DNA of 20,417 bases from Limosilactobacillus antri DSM 16041 (GTDB lineage Bacteria; Bacillota; Bacilli; Lactobacillales; Lactobacillaceae): the NCBI RefSeq assembly GCF_000160835.1, contig NZ_GG700733.1, forward strand, positions 310,446 to 330,862, read 5' to 3'. The notes under the pieces were generated by a model. That model saw nothing but the letters and a program-made list of their open reading frames with translations. It did not search any database and was not told where the DNA came from. The position numbers were made by a program, and so were the translations under genes. This document shows positions 13,629 through 20,417 of the stretch, piece by piece; position 1 is the stretch's first letter, and each line of letters opens with the position of its first letter.

Positions 13629-15062
13629 TTAGAGGTTTTTGTCCATGACGAAGGTGAGCTTGGAAAGCTCCAGGCCGTGCATGATTAGCTGTGCCATCAG
13701 GTTCTTGGTCCGTTTGGCAAGTTCGGCCACCATCTTGTGGCTCTCGGCACTCAGAAAGGCACTGACCTCACCGTCGTCTTTGCCGGCAACTTGCGGGGCA
13801 ATGGTATTGACCCAGCGGTACAGGTATTCCCGGCAGTCCTTGAGGTAGTCGAGATCCTGTTGGGCAAACTCCGCATGGTGTGCTTCCACGATCATTGACA
13901 GGGCGCGGTACATCCAGTAGGCGCTCTTGAGGTCCATGTTAAGCTCCATTGGGGTTTCCCGGTAGCTTTCGTCCATGTCCTGGGCCTGGCCGAAGAATGG
14001 AACGTATGGGGTAAAGGTTGGCACCCCGAAGCACATCCACATGATGGTCGAGGCTGCTTCAGGCAGGTCGTTGCGGACTTGCAGGACGTGCGAGTTCTGG
14101 GTCCGGTTTAAAGAAATCGGCCGGAAGAGGTGTTTTTCTTCGTCGGTTCCCTTGCCCAGCGGATCGTAAGGCGTCCCCTGGTAGTGGCTGCTTAATACTT
14201 GTTCCACATCCTCCAGGGTCAGCTTGCGGTCGCTACGCATAATGAATGGCAGGTCAAAGTCCAGCGGATCCATCTCTACGCTGGGGTTGAGAAGCTTATG
14301 GCCGTACCATTGCCGCGGTGTGTTGTAGTGCTGGTCGAAGAAGTTGGCGGTGCCAAAAATGTGGCGGAAGTTCCAGCCGTGCTTGTCCGGGTTTAAGTGG
14401 TGGTTTTCAACGAACTCTTGGATTCCTTCAGACCACATAAAGTTATCCGGATCGCTAAAGTCGACCTGCTGAATTGCAACCCTATTCCCGGTGACCGCAT
14501 AAGCGTCGTCGGGAATTCGTTGGGCAACCCAGTGGTGGCCAGTAACGATTTCCATGTACCAAATATCATTTTTGTCGCTGAAAATCACTCCGTTGCCTTC
14601 GGCCGAACCGTATTTCTTGATCAAACTACCTAAGTAGCTGACCCCTTCCCGGGCGCTGTTAATGAAGGGCAGGGTGGTGGCAACGATCAGGTCTTCGTTA
14701 ATCCCAGACTCGGTGTTGAGGGGGTCAAACGACAGGACCCGTTCGTTCGCGTAGACACTTTCGGTGGCGCTCATACCGACGTTTTGGGAGTTAAAGCCGC
14801 TCTCGTCAAAAATTCCCTGGTTCTTGTAGTCGACATTTGGGGTGCCCTGGTAGCTGTAACCAGTTGCGGGCCGGTCGACAACACACTTGTTGAGGTAGGC
14901 CTTCACCTGGTTGGGGTGGTTGCGGTAGGCCGGGTAAACAACCAGGCGCATCGGGTTTAACGGACCAAAGGTGTCGTCATTGCGGGCAGCCATGGTAGAA
15001 CCATCAATCGTGGCGTTTTTACCAACCAGAACGGTGGTGCAAGCAGATAAATTTTTCTTCAT
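13629..15062 (-). CDS. pepD: Dipeptidase, peptidase family C69 (PepD)
   Basis: 477 aa, the usual length of lactobacillar PepD-type dipeptidases of the Ntn-hydrolase fold, which cleave a broad range of dipeptides in the cytosol. The N-terminus MKKNLSACTTVLVGK places the nucleophile at Cys8 in the family motif ACTT. It is followed by IDGSTMAARNDD (19-30), which is also typical of the family. In some members short propeptide removal exposes the Cys; here only seven residues precede it. Later stretches NEDLIVATTLPFINSAREGV and GNGVIFSDKNDIWYMEIV fit the C69 core. The gene sits 90 bases downstream of the ybaK-like gene on the same strand but has its own consensus promoter (15111-15139). The ribosome binding site is weak (GAAG at 11 bases, or GAAAGG further up). 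Confidence 0.95.
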   Translation of the reverse strand: MKKNLSACTTVLVGKNATIDGSTMAARNDDTFGPLNPMRLVVYPAYRNHPNQVKAYLNKCVVDRPATGYSYQGTPNVDYKNQGIFDESGFNSQNVGMSATESVYANERVLSFDPLNTESGINEDLIVATTLPFINSAREGVSYLGSLIKKYGSAEGNGVIFSDKNDIWYMEIVTGHHWVAQRIPDDAYAVTGNRVAIQQVDFSDPDNFMWSEGIQEFVENHHLNPDKHGWNFRHIFGTANFFDQHYNTPRQWYGHKLLNPSVEMDPLDFDLPFIMRSDRKLTLEDVEQVLSSHYQGTPYDPLGKGTDEEKHLFRPISLNRTQNSHVLQVRNDLPEAASTIMWMCFGVPTFTPYVPFFGQAQDMDESYRETPMELNMDLKSAYWMYRALSMIVEAHHAEFAQQDLDYLKDCREYLYRWVNTIAPQVAGKDDGEVSAFLSAESHKMVAELAKRTKNLMAQLIMHGLELSKLTFVMDKNL

Positions 15063-15110
15063 TGTAATTGAATCTTCGACCTTTCTATTAAAGTGGTGGT
15101 ATATTTATTC

Positions 15111-15139
15111 ATTCTAATGGTTATCAATAAGCTGGTCAA
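15111..15139 (-). promoter_or_regulatory. pepD promoter
   Basis: Minus-strand -35 TTGACC (complement of 15134-15139), exact 17-bp spacer, -10 TAGAAT (complement of 15111-15116), about 49 bases before the pepD start. Confidence 0.8.
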
Positions 15140-15152
15140 ACGCTATCCTTGC

Positions 15153-15671
15153 CTAGCCGTTAAAATTAGCCTGCTGCAGGTCGGCAAACTCGGCGTGCAC
15201 CAGCCGGGCCAGGTCTTCGGCGTTGAGCTGGACCGACCGCCCGATTTTTCCCGATGAAACGTAAATGGCCCCCTGCTCTTTGGCTGCCTGGTCGATAAAA
15301 ATCGGGTACTGGAACTTTTCGTAAATTCCGACTGGGGTGTTGGCCCCGTGAACGTAGCCGGTGGTCTTGAGCAGGTCCTTGAGCGGCACCATACTGACCT
15401 TCTTGTTCCCGGAAACCCGGGCCAGCTTCTTTTCATCTAAGTGGGTATCGATGGGGATGACCCCGACGAGTGGCCCCGTAACGTTGCCGGTCAGGACCAG
15501 GGTCTTGTAAATAGTGTGCTCAGCAACTCCAGTGTGGTCCACCGTCATTGTGCGGACGTCCCCATCCTGGTGGGTCGGGAACACAGCTTGCCGGTAAGCC
15601 AGCTTATTTTTGTCAAGGATCTGTTCGACTTGGGTCTTTTTTAATTTGCTTTTTTGCTTCTTTTTGCTCAT
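15153..15671 (-). CDS. ybaK: YbaK/EbsC-family Cys-tRNA(Pro) deacylase
   Basis: 172 aa. A trans-editing enzyme that hydrolyses mischarged Cys-tRNA(Pro) made by prolyl-tRNA synthetase. Seen: IYKTLVLTG (54-62) with the conserved family lysine K56, GYVHGANTPVG (105-115) in the usual substrate loop, VSSGKIGRSVQLN (138-150), and the final helix AEDLARLVHA. The N-terminal 12 residues are strongly basic (MSKKKQKSKLKK), which could help tRNA binding. ATG 15669-15671 is used because AAAGGAA precedes it by 8 bases; an in-frame ATG 18 bases upstream lies before that site. It is divergent from the GntR regulator. No terminator is visible between it and pepD, so some read-through is likely. Confidence 0.9.
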   Translation of the reverse strand: MSKKKQKSKLKKTQVEQILDKNKLAYRQAVFPTHQDGDVRTMTVDHTGVAEHTIYKTLVLTGNVTGPLVGVIPIDTHLDEKKLARVSGNKKVSMVPLKDLLKTTGYVHGANTPVGIYEKFQYPIFIDQAAKEQGAIYVSSGKIGRSVQLNAEDLARLVHAEFADLQQANFNG

Positions 15672-15701
15672 AATAAAAATTCCTTTCAAAAATAATGGAA
15701 C

Positions 15702-15767
15702 GGACCAATCTTTTATAAAAAGGTCCCAATTAAAAATAGGTCTGTTATACTAGTAGTGAGTTTGACC
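15702..15767. promoter_or_regulatory. ybaK/gntR divergent regulatory region with GGTC half-sites
   Basis: GGACC (15702-15706) and GGTCC (15722-15726) form an inverted repeat around an A/T-rich centre. A further AGGTC is at 15738-15742 and GACC at 15764-15767. The gntR extended -10 TGTTATACT lies between the last two (from 15743). Regulators of the HutC branch often bind TGGTC-type half-sites, so autoregulation is plausible. The match is only to half-sites. Confidence 0.35.
15743..15751 (+). promoter_or_regulatory. gntR extended -10 promoter
   Basis: TGTTATACT (15743-15751), an extended -10 differing from consensus at one base. It lies 47 bases before the gntR ATG and directly follows an AGGTC half-site. 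Confidence 0.6.
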
Positions 15768-15798
15768 GTACAGGAAATCAATCTGAGGAGCTAAAAAC

Positions 15799-16530
15799 AT
15801 GGCAGATTTAGTATACCGCTCTGTAATGCGCGATATAAAACAAAAGATCTTAAAAAATCAGTATGCGGGGATGCGCCTGCCGGATGAGCGAAGCCTGAGT
15901 GAAGCTTACGGGGTGAGCCGCAGTTCCATCAAACGCGCGCTCGGCATTCTAGCCCAACAGGGAATTATCTTCAAAAAACGGGGTTCGGGAACCTTCATCA
16001 ACCCCCTCTACCTTAAGAACCAGTCCCTTTTCCACTATGAAGGCAGCAATTTGGGGATTACCGATAGTTTTCAATTGGATGGTAAGAAGCAGAGCATCCA
16101 GCTGCTGGACTATCAGGTTGTTCCGGCTAGTGCCGACATCCAGGAAGAGCTTTTCCTTAGTGATACCGACTTTGTTTACCAGATTAAACGTTTGCGGTTG
16201 ATTGATGACCAGCCCTTTATGATTGAAACGGGCTTTATCCCGATTAAAATCGTGCCAACCCTTTCCCCCGCGGTAGTCAATAGTTCAATTTTCAACTACC
16301 TGGAAGATACGAAAGGGAAGCGGGTTACCAAGTCCTTTACGACCATCAGTGTGTCGCCATCGACGGCTGATGACCAGCAATTGCTGGAGTTGAAACCCAC
16401 GGAGCCGGTTGCGGTGATGGATGGGGTCTTCTTCCTTGATGATGGGACCCCGTTTGAAGTTTCCAGTATGCGCATCCACTATCACTATATGCGTTACAGT
16501 ACCTTTATTAACCTGGACCAGGAAGGCTAG
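15799..16530 (+). CDS. GntR-family transcriptional regulator, HutC/UTRA type
   Basis: 243 aa. N-terminal winged helix-turn-helix (about 1-68) with the GntR pattern: LPDERSLSEAYGVSRSSIKRAL (27-48) carries the two HTH helices, and GIIFKKRGSGTFI (55-67) is the wing. Residues about 90-238 form a UTRA-type ligand-binding domain with typical pieces DTDFVYQIKRLRLIDDQPF and EVSSMRIHYHYMRY near the end. Such proteins usually sense sugar phosphates or other small metabolites and repress nearby or distant operons. ATG 15799 follows GAGGAG by 8 bases. Its target is not evident: neighbours are ybaK (divergent) and a convergent acyltransferase, and phosphoketolase lies 1.4 kb downstream. Self-regulation through GGTC half-sites is possible. 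Family call is secure; ligand unknown. Confidence 0.93.
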   Translation: MADLVYRSVMRDIKQKILKNQYAGMRLPDERSLSEAYGVSRSSIKRALGILAQQGIIFKKRGSGTFINPLYLKNQSLFHYEGSNLGITDSFQLDGKKQSIQLLDYQVVPASADIQEELFLSDTDFVYQIKRLRLIDDQPFMIETGFIPIKIVPTLSPAVVNSSIFNYLEDTKGKRVTKSFTTISVSPSTADDQQLLELKPTEPVAVMDGVFFLDDGTPFEVSSMRIHYHYMRYSTFINLDQEG

Positions 16531-16533
16531 CAG

Positions 16534-16562
16534 CGGTTGAGAATCTTTTCTCAGCCGTTTTT
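16534..16562 (+). terminator. gntR terminator overlapping the end of the convergent acyltransferase gene
   Basis: A 10-bp stem with one G-U pair (16534-16543 with 16548-16557), 4-base loop, then TTTTT. The right arm contains the stop codon of the minus-strand acyltransferase gene. The minus side has no U-tract, so it should terminate only gntR. Confidence 0.8.
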
Positions 16563-17666
16563 GATTTGGTGGTGGCCACACCGCCGTTTGACCCCCGACC
16601 AGGTGCGGTGGGCACCGTAGGCAAAGGCGAAGGAACAGGCAACGGTAAAGACGACCAGCAGGGGAAGGGTGAGCTCAAGGGGCAGCCACGGCAGGAAGTG
16701 CTGACAACCCTGCCAGAGCCAGTATAGCCAAAAAACGTGGCCGAGAAAGGCGCGGTGGGCATAGAGCGCAACCCAATGGATAAGGGGCAGCCACTGGTTG
16801 TGAACCCTTTGCAGGTGGGTGAGGAAGGTAGCAATTAGGCCGATCGTTGAAAGGTTGTAAAAAACCATCGATGGCAGGTAGTAGGGCGCGTTGGTGAGCC
16901 GAACGGGGTAGCCGTAGTGAAAGAAGTTGGCGGTAACGATGTACAAGCAGAGCAGCCAGAATGCTAACTGGGCTAGCCAATGTTGGGCTATGAAGGGTTG
17001 CAGTCGCTTGGCGAATGCGTAGGTCAGAACACCGCCAACAGCGAAGATTAAAAAGCTTGGGAAAATCCGGTCGAGCAGGTACCAATACTGGGGATGGCTG
17101 TTATGGAAAACGAGCCGCTCATACAAGAGGTGCCAGCAGATTTCAAAGAGCAGGGTCAGGACAAACAGCAGCCAGCCGCGGCTCGGATTGTGCTGCATTA
17201 CCCGGGCCAGCCACCAAAAGAGGGGCATGATAATGATAAATTGCAGCATCATGACGTTATACCACAAGTGCGGTGCTGCATTACCGTTGATAAACTGCCA
17301 GCAAAAACTTGCCCAGTTGTGGTAATGCTGGTGCTGTTGTAGTTGCGGCAAGCCGACGAGGTAAACAGCAGTCCATAGGATTGAAGGGATAAACAAGACG
17401 TGCCAGCGGTTAAGCATAAACTGCGGGTAATCGTGCCAGCGGGCCGCGGGGTGGGTGCGGACGGTTGAGTATACAATCCCAAAGATAAAAGCGGGCGCGC
17501 TGAACTTAATCAGTTCATAAATACCGCCCAGAAAAAACTGTTGCCCAATGGCCCGGGTTTGCGGCAGCAAGAAGGAGATGACTGATTGGGTCATCACGGT
17601 CGTTACTGCCATTAGTTTTTCGCAGTCCCCAATGTCTGCTTGGTTAAGTCTGGTTAATTCTGCCAA
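16551..17666 (-). CDS. Acyltransferase-3-like integral membrane protein
   Basis: About 371 aa with roughly ten membrane segments, laid out like the acyltransferase-3 family, which O-acetylates or otherwise acylates surface polysaccharides at the membrane. Family-like parts are CEKLMAVTTVMTQSVISF at the N-terminus, then IYELIKFSAPAFIFGIV, a HLWYNVMMLQFIIIMPLFW segment, and late segments LIHWVALYAHRAFLGHVFW. The usual R/K-x10-H motif of the first membrane helix is not intact: counting from the Lys of CEKL, the tenth-plus-one residue is Ser. The TTG at 17664-17666 is preferred because GGGAGG (17677-17682) sits 10 bases upstream. An in-frame ATG at 17687 has only a T-run before it and touches the palindrome. 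The stop overlaps the gntR terminator on the other strand. Start and exact activity are uncertain. Confidence 0.75.
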   Translation of the reverse strand: MAELTRLNQADIGDCEKLMAVTTVMTQSVISFLLPQTRAIGQQFFLGGIYELIKFSAPAFIFGIVYSTVRTHPAARWHDYPQFMLNRWHVLFIPSILWTAVYLVGLPQLQQHQHYHNWASFCWQFINGNAAPHLWYNVMMLQFIIIMPLFWWLARVMQHNPSRGWLLFVLTLLFEICWHLLYERLVFHNSHPQYWYLLDRIFPSFLIFAVGGVLTYAFAKRLQPFIAQHWLAQLAFWLLCLYIVTANFFHYGYPVRLTNAPYYLPSMVFYNLSTIGLIATFLTHLQRVHNQWLPLIHWVALYAHRAFLGHVFWLYWLWQGCQHFLPWLPLELTLPLLVVFTVACSFAFAYGAHRTWSGVKRRCGHHQIKNG

Positions 17667-17676
17667 TTGATCATCG

Positions 17677-17682
17677 CCTCCC
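17677..17682 (-). promoter_or_regulatory. Ribosome binding site favouring the TTG start of the acyltransferase gene
   Basis: GGGAGG on the minus strand lies 10 bases before TTG 17664-17666. It is downstream of the alternative ATG 17687, so it cannot serve that codon. Confidence 0.5.
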
Positions 17683-17687
17683 GCCAT

Positions 17688-17713
17688 TAAAAAATGAAAT
17701 ATTACATTTTTTA
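17688..17713. promoter_or_regulatory. 26-bp near-perfect palindrome, candidate operator
   Basis: Arms TAAAAAATG (17688-17696) and CATTTTTTA (17705-17713) are exact reverse complements. The 8-base centre AAATATTA is symmetric except for its outer pair, giving 12 of 13 paired positions. Its right edge touches a minus-strand -10-like TATACT (complement of 17713-17718), so it would cover the transcription start of the acyltransferase gene. This is a classic place for a dimeric repressor. Confidence 0.6.
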
Positions 17714-17718
17714 GTATA
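17713..17718 (-). promoter_or_regulatory. Candidate -10 of the acyltransferase gene
   Basis: TATACT on the minus strand, directly upstream of the 26-bp palindrome. No clear -35 is visible at the right spacing. Confidence 0.45.
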
Positions 17719-17842
17719 CACCCCAGCGCTTTTTCGGGATTAAAAGGCCCTTATAATGCAGTTTTTGCCGGCGATTGCCAACACGGGCCAGTAAAAGAAC
17801 AAGCAAAATTTAATAATTGGACCGTATCAATTTTCAAAAAGG

Positions 17843-17870
17843 TTGACTTTAAATAAAAAGCGTTTATCAT
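17843..17870 (+). promoter_or_regulatory. Phosphoketolase promoter
   Basis: TTGACT (17843-17848), 16-bp spacer, then TATCAT (17865-17870). Each hexamer differs from consensus at one base. It implies a leader of about 75 bases before the xpk start. Confidence 0.8.
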
Positions 17871-17892
17871 TAAAGATGTAAATTGAATGATT

Positions 17893-17920
17893 TACGTTAG
17901 TTGTTAGAAGCACGAACGTA
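17893..17920 (+). promoter_or_regulatory. Short inverted repeat in the xpk leader
   Basis: TACGTT (17893-17898) and AACGTA (17915-17920) could form a 6-bp leader hairpin with a 16-base loop, ending 13 bases before the ribosome binding site GAAGGAG (17934-17940). It may stabilise the abundant xpk mRNA or be incidental. Confidence 0.35.
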
Positions 17921-17951
17921 TTTGATTTATTCAGAAGGAGTGTTTATTAGA

Positions 17952-20363
17952 ATGGCAGTAGATTACGATTCCAAGCAATACTTGGAAAGTGTTGATGCTT
18001 ACTGGCGTGCTGCAAACTACCTCGGTGTAGGTACTTTGTTCTTAATGGGTGACCCACTGTTACGTCAACCATTGAAGGCAGAAGACGTTAAGCCAAAGCC
18101 AATTGGTCACTGGGGTACGATTGTTCCACAAAACTTCATTTACGCCCACTTGAACCGGGTTATCAAGAAGTACGACCTTGACATGTTCTACATCGAAGGT
18201 TCCGGTCACGGTGGCCAAGTTATGGTTAACAACTCATACTTGGATGGTTCATACACTGAAATTTACCCTGAATTTACTCAGGACACTAAGGGAATGGCTA
18301 AGCTGTTCAAGCACTTCTCATTCCCAGGTGGTACTGCATCACACGCCGCACCTGAAACTCCAGGTTCAATCCACGAAGGTGGGGAACTTGGTTACTCACT
18401 TTCCCACGGTGTTGGTGCAATCTTAGATAACCCAGACGTTATCGCTGCTGTTGAAATCGGTGATGGTGAAGCTGAAACTGGTCCATTGATGGCATCATGG
18501 TTCTCAGACAAGTTCATCAACCCAATCAAGGATGGTGCGGTATTGCCAATCATCCAGATTAACGGTTTCAAGATTTCTAACCCAACTATCCTTTCCCGGA
18601 TGAGCGACGAAGAACTGACTAAGTACTTCGAAGGTATGGGCTGGAAGCCATACTTCGTTTCCGCTTACAAGGAAGCTGACCGTGAAGGTGAATTCGACGG
18701 TTACAAGGACCACATGGATGTTCACGAACAAATGGCTAAGACGATGGACAAGGCCATCGAAGACATCAAGGCTATCCAAAAGAACGCTCGTGAAAACAAC
18801 GATGAATCACTGCCACAATGGCCAATGATTATCTTCCGTGCACCTAAGGGTTGGACTGGTCCGAAGAAGGATCTTGACGGTAACCCAATCGAAAACTCAT
18901 TCCGTGCTCACCAGATTCCTATTCCGGTATCACAAGATGATATGGAACACAAGGACATGCTGGTTGACTGGATGAAGTCATACAAGCCAGAAGAACTGTT
19001 CGACGAAAATGGTCACCCAGTGGACTTAGTTGAACAAAACACTCCTGACGGTGACAAGCGGATGGCAATGAACCCAATCACTAACGGTGGTAAGGATCCT
19101 AAGCCGCTGATCTTGCCTAACTACCGTGACTTCGCCGTTGACGTTCAAAACCACGGTACTGTTGTTAAGCAGGACATGCTGGAATGGGGTAAGTACCTCA
19201 GCAAGATGGCAGAACTGAACCCAGATACTTTCCGTGGTTTCGGTCCTGACGAATCTAAGTCTAACCGTCTGTACGCTATCCTTGACAACCAAAAGCGTCA
19301 ATGGATGGAAGAAGTTCACGAACCAAACGATGAAGACGTTGCACCACAAGGTCGGATGATTGATTCTCAACTGTCCGAACACCAAGCAGAAGGTTTCCTT
19401 GAAGGTTACACTCTGACTGGTCGTCACGGATTCTTCGCAACTTACGAAGCATTCGGTCGGGTTGTTGATTCCATGCTGACTCAACACATGAAGTGGTTAC
19501 GGAAGGCTAAGGATCTTTACTGGCGTAAGCAATACCCAGCATTGAACTTTGTTGATACTTCAACTGTCTTCCAACAAGACCACAACGGTTACACTCACCA
19601 AGATCCAGGTCTGTTGACTCATATGTTCGAAAAGGAACGTCCAGACCTTGTTAAGGAATACCTGCCAGCAGATACTAACTCCCTGATGGCTGTATCCAAC
19701 AAGGCCTTCAACGACCAAGAATGCATCAACATCTTCGTAACTTCCAAGCACCCACGTGCACAATGGTTCTCCATTGACGAAGCTACTGAACTGGTTGACA
19801 ACGGTCTTGGCTACGTTGACTGGGCATCTACTGACCAGGGTAGCGAACCTGATGTTGTCTTTGCTTCAGCTGGTACTGAACCGACTGAAGAAGCACTTGC
19901 CGCAATCGACATCCTGCACGACAACTTCCCAGAACTGAAGATCCGTTACATCAACATCATCGAAATCATGAAGCTGATGAACACTGACAAGAACCCTGAA
20001 GGATTGACTGATGCAGAATTCAACCAATACTTCACTACTGACAAGCCAGTAATCTTCGCATGGCACGGTTTCCGTGACATGATCCAAGCCCTGTTCTTCG
20101 ACCGTGCTAACCGCAACGTTCACATCCACTCATACGAAGAAAATGGTGACATCACCACTCCATTCGATATGCGTGTATTGAACGAACTGGACCGGTTCCA
20201 CCTTGCTAAGGACGCTATCCAAAACGTACCTGGCTACGAACAAAAGGCTGCTGCTTTTGTTGCCAAGATGGACAACATGATCAACAAGCACAACCACTAC
20301 ATTCGTTCAGAAGGTAAGGACTTGCCAGAAGTTACTAACTGGACTTGGAAGGGTCTTAAGTAA
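17952..20363 (+). CDS. xpk: Xylulose-5-phosphate phosphoketolase
   Basis: A ThDP enzyme that splits xylulose-5-phosphate with phosphate into acetyl phosphate and glyceraldehyde-3-phosphate, the defining step of heterolactic fermentation; some members also use fructose-6-phosphate. The 803-aa length is typical. Seen: [11 protein letters not shown] (52-62, H53), [12 protein letters not shown] (82-93, H86), [19 protein letters not shown] (135-153, H141), the ThDP/Mg motif GDGEAETGP (170-178) with the following ING (203-205), and [13 protein letters not shown] and FRAHQIPIP in the middle. The C-terminal domain ends [10 protein letters not shown] plus [16 protein letters not shown] 17952 is used, with GAAGGAG 11 bases upstream; an in-frame upstream TTG is unlikely. 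Codon use is extremely biased (almost only GGT/GGC, AAC, GAA, CCA), showing very high expression. It is monocistronic. With zwf and gnd in the same window it gives most of the phosphoketolase pathway. Confidence 0.98.
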   Translation: MAVDYDSKQYLESVDAYWRAANYLGVGTLFLMGDPLLRQPLKAEDVKPKPIGHWGTIVPQNFIYAHLNRVIKKYDLDMFYIEGSGHGGQVMVNNSYLDGSYTEIYPEFTQDTKGMAKLFKHFSFPGGTASHAAPETPGSIHEGGELGYSLSHGVGAILDNPDVIAAVEIGDGEAETGPLMASWFSDKFINPIKDGAVLPIIQINGFKISNPTILSRMSDEELTKYFEGMGWKPYFVSAYKEADREGEFDGYKDHMDVHEQMAKTMDKAIEDIKAIQKNARENNDESLPQWPMIIFRAPKGWTGPKKDLDGNPIENSFRAHQIPIPVSQDDMEHKDMLVDWMKSYKPEELFDENGHPVDLVEQNTPDGDKRMAMNPITNGGKDPKPLILPNYRDFAVDVQNHGTVVKQDMLEWGKYLSKMAELNPDTFRGFGPDESKSNRLYAILDNQKRQWMEEVHEPNDEDVAPQGRMIDSQLSEHQAEGFLEGYTLTGRHGFFATYEAFGRVVDSMLTQHMKWLRKAKDLYWRKQYPALNFVDTSTVFQQDHNGYTHQDPGLLTHMFEKERPDLVKEYLPADTNSLMAVSNKAFNDQECINIFVTSKHPRAQWFSIDEATELVDNGLGYVDWASTDQGSEPDVVFASAGTEPTEEALAAIDILHDNFPELKIRYINIIEIMKLMNTDKNPEGLTDAEFNQYFTTDKPVIFAWHGFRDMIQALFFDRANRNVHIHSYEENGDITTPFDMRVLNELDRFHLAKDAIQNVPGYEQKAAAFVAKMDNMINKHNHYIRSEGKDLPEVTNWTWKGLK

Positions 20364-20417
20364 TCAACTCCTGATTGCTAATTAAACACTTAATAAATAA
20401 AAAAAGCACTAGCAAAT
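20364..20417 (+). other. xpk 3' flank, terminator probably cut by the window edge
   Basis: A/T-rich sequence with a run of A (20398-20404) followed by GCACTAGC at the very end. This looks like the left arm of a hairpin whose right arm and T-tract would lie outside the window. No complete terminator can be drawn. Confidence 0.3.

Noticed and set aside
17752..17757. A plus-strand TATAAT upstream of the main xpk promoter
   Set aside because: No acceptable -35 is present and it would create a leader of nearly 190 bases; the promoter at 17843-17870 is much better.
17849..17870. A cre-like AAAAGCGTTTAT between the xpk -35 and -10
   Set aside because: The left half fits the CcpA consensus, but the right half is one base out of register, so the match is too weak to call.
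19026..19487. A 153-codon minus-strand open frame inside xpk
   Set aside because: It is a shadow of the strongly biased xpk codons, with no ribosome binding site or domain pattern.
1..20417. CRISPR arrays, IS elements, prophage genes, tRNA or rRNA genes
   Set aside because: No spaced direct repeats, transposase or integrase frames, cloverleaf-like sequences or rRNA-like stretches were seen on reading both strands.

Overview
The window reads as a chromosomal segment of a heterofermentative lactic acid bacterium, most likely a Limosilactobacillus or close relative. This is inferred from gene content and protein character, not from a database search. It carries glucose-6-phosphate dehydrogenase (zwf), 6-phosphogluconate dehydrogenase (gnd) and a full-length phosphoketolase (xpk), the key enzymes of the 6-phosphogluconate/phosphoketolase pathway. 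It also carries a C69 dipeptidase PepD, NrdI, a CadD-type metal transporter and a PLP aspartate 4-decarboxylase. Gene starts show strong AGGAGG-type ribosome binding sites, and promoters are of TTGACA/TATAAT type. The central genes look clearly richer in G+C than the strongly codon-biased gnd, zwf and xpk.

Layout. Positions 1-3120 (minus strand) hold gnd and zwf, each with its own promoter and intrinsic terminator. Positions 3130-3421 are a regulatory region with several inverted repeats. Positions 3422-4367 (plus) hold a cadD-like transporter and an ArsR-family regulator with a CzrA-type metal site. Positions 4399-5565 (minus) encode a CynX/NimT-like MFS transporter. It is divergent from a VOC-fold protein (5723-6163, plus), which shares a bidirectional terminator with nrdI (6225-6701, minus).

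Positions 6907-8839 (plus) form a tight three-gene operon: an ABC-ATPase-like protein without its catalytic motifs, an SDR/NmrA-like Rossmann protein without its glycine motif, and a DUF1836 (MerR-like HTH) protein. This is the most unusual unit in the window. Positions 8924-10887 (minus) hold a TIM-barrel sugar-phosphate isomerase/epimerase-like protein translationally coupled to an AI-2E/PerM-family membrane protein. Positions 11013-13552 (plus) hold aspartate 4-decarboxylase (aspD) coupled to an unrecognised polytopic membrane protein.

Positions 13629-15671 (minus) hold pepD and a YbaK-type tRNA deacylase. Positions 15799-16530 (plus) encode a HutC-type GntR regulator. Positions 16551-17666 (minus) encode an acyltransferase-3-family membrane protein preceded by a near-perfect 26-bp palindrome. 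Positions 17952-20363 (plus) encode phosphoketolase.

How the genes fit together: Zwf and Gnd oxidise glucose-6-P to ribulose-5-P plus NADPH and CO2. After epimerisation (enzyme not in this window), Xpk cleaves xylulose-5-P to acetyl-P and glyceraldehyde-3-P. AspD would consume a proton while converting aspartate to alanine. The remaining genes are transport, metal homeostasis, peptide use and regulation. No tRNA, rRNA, IS element, prophage or CRISPR array was seen. No gene-free stretch exceeds 300 bases.
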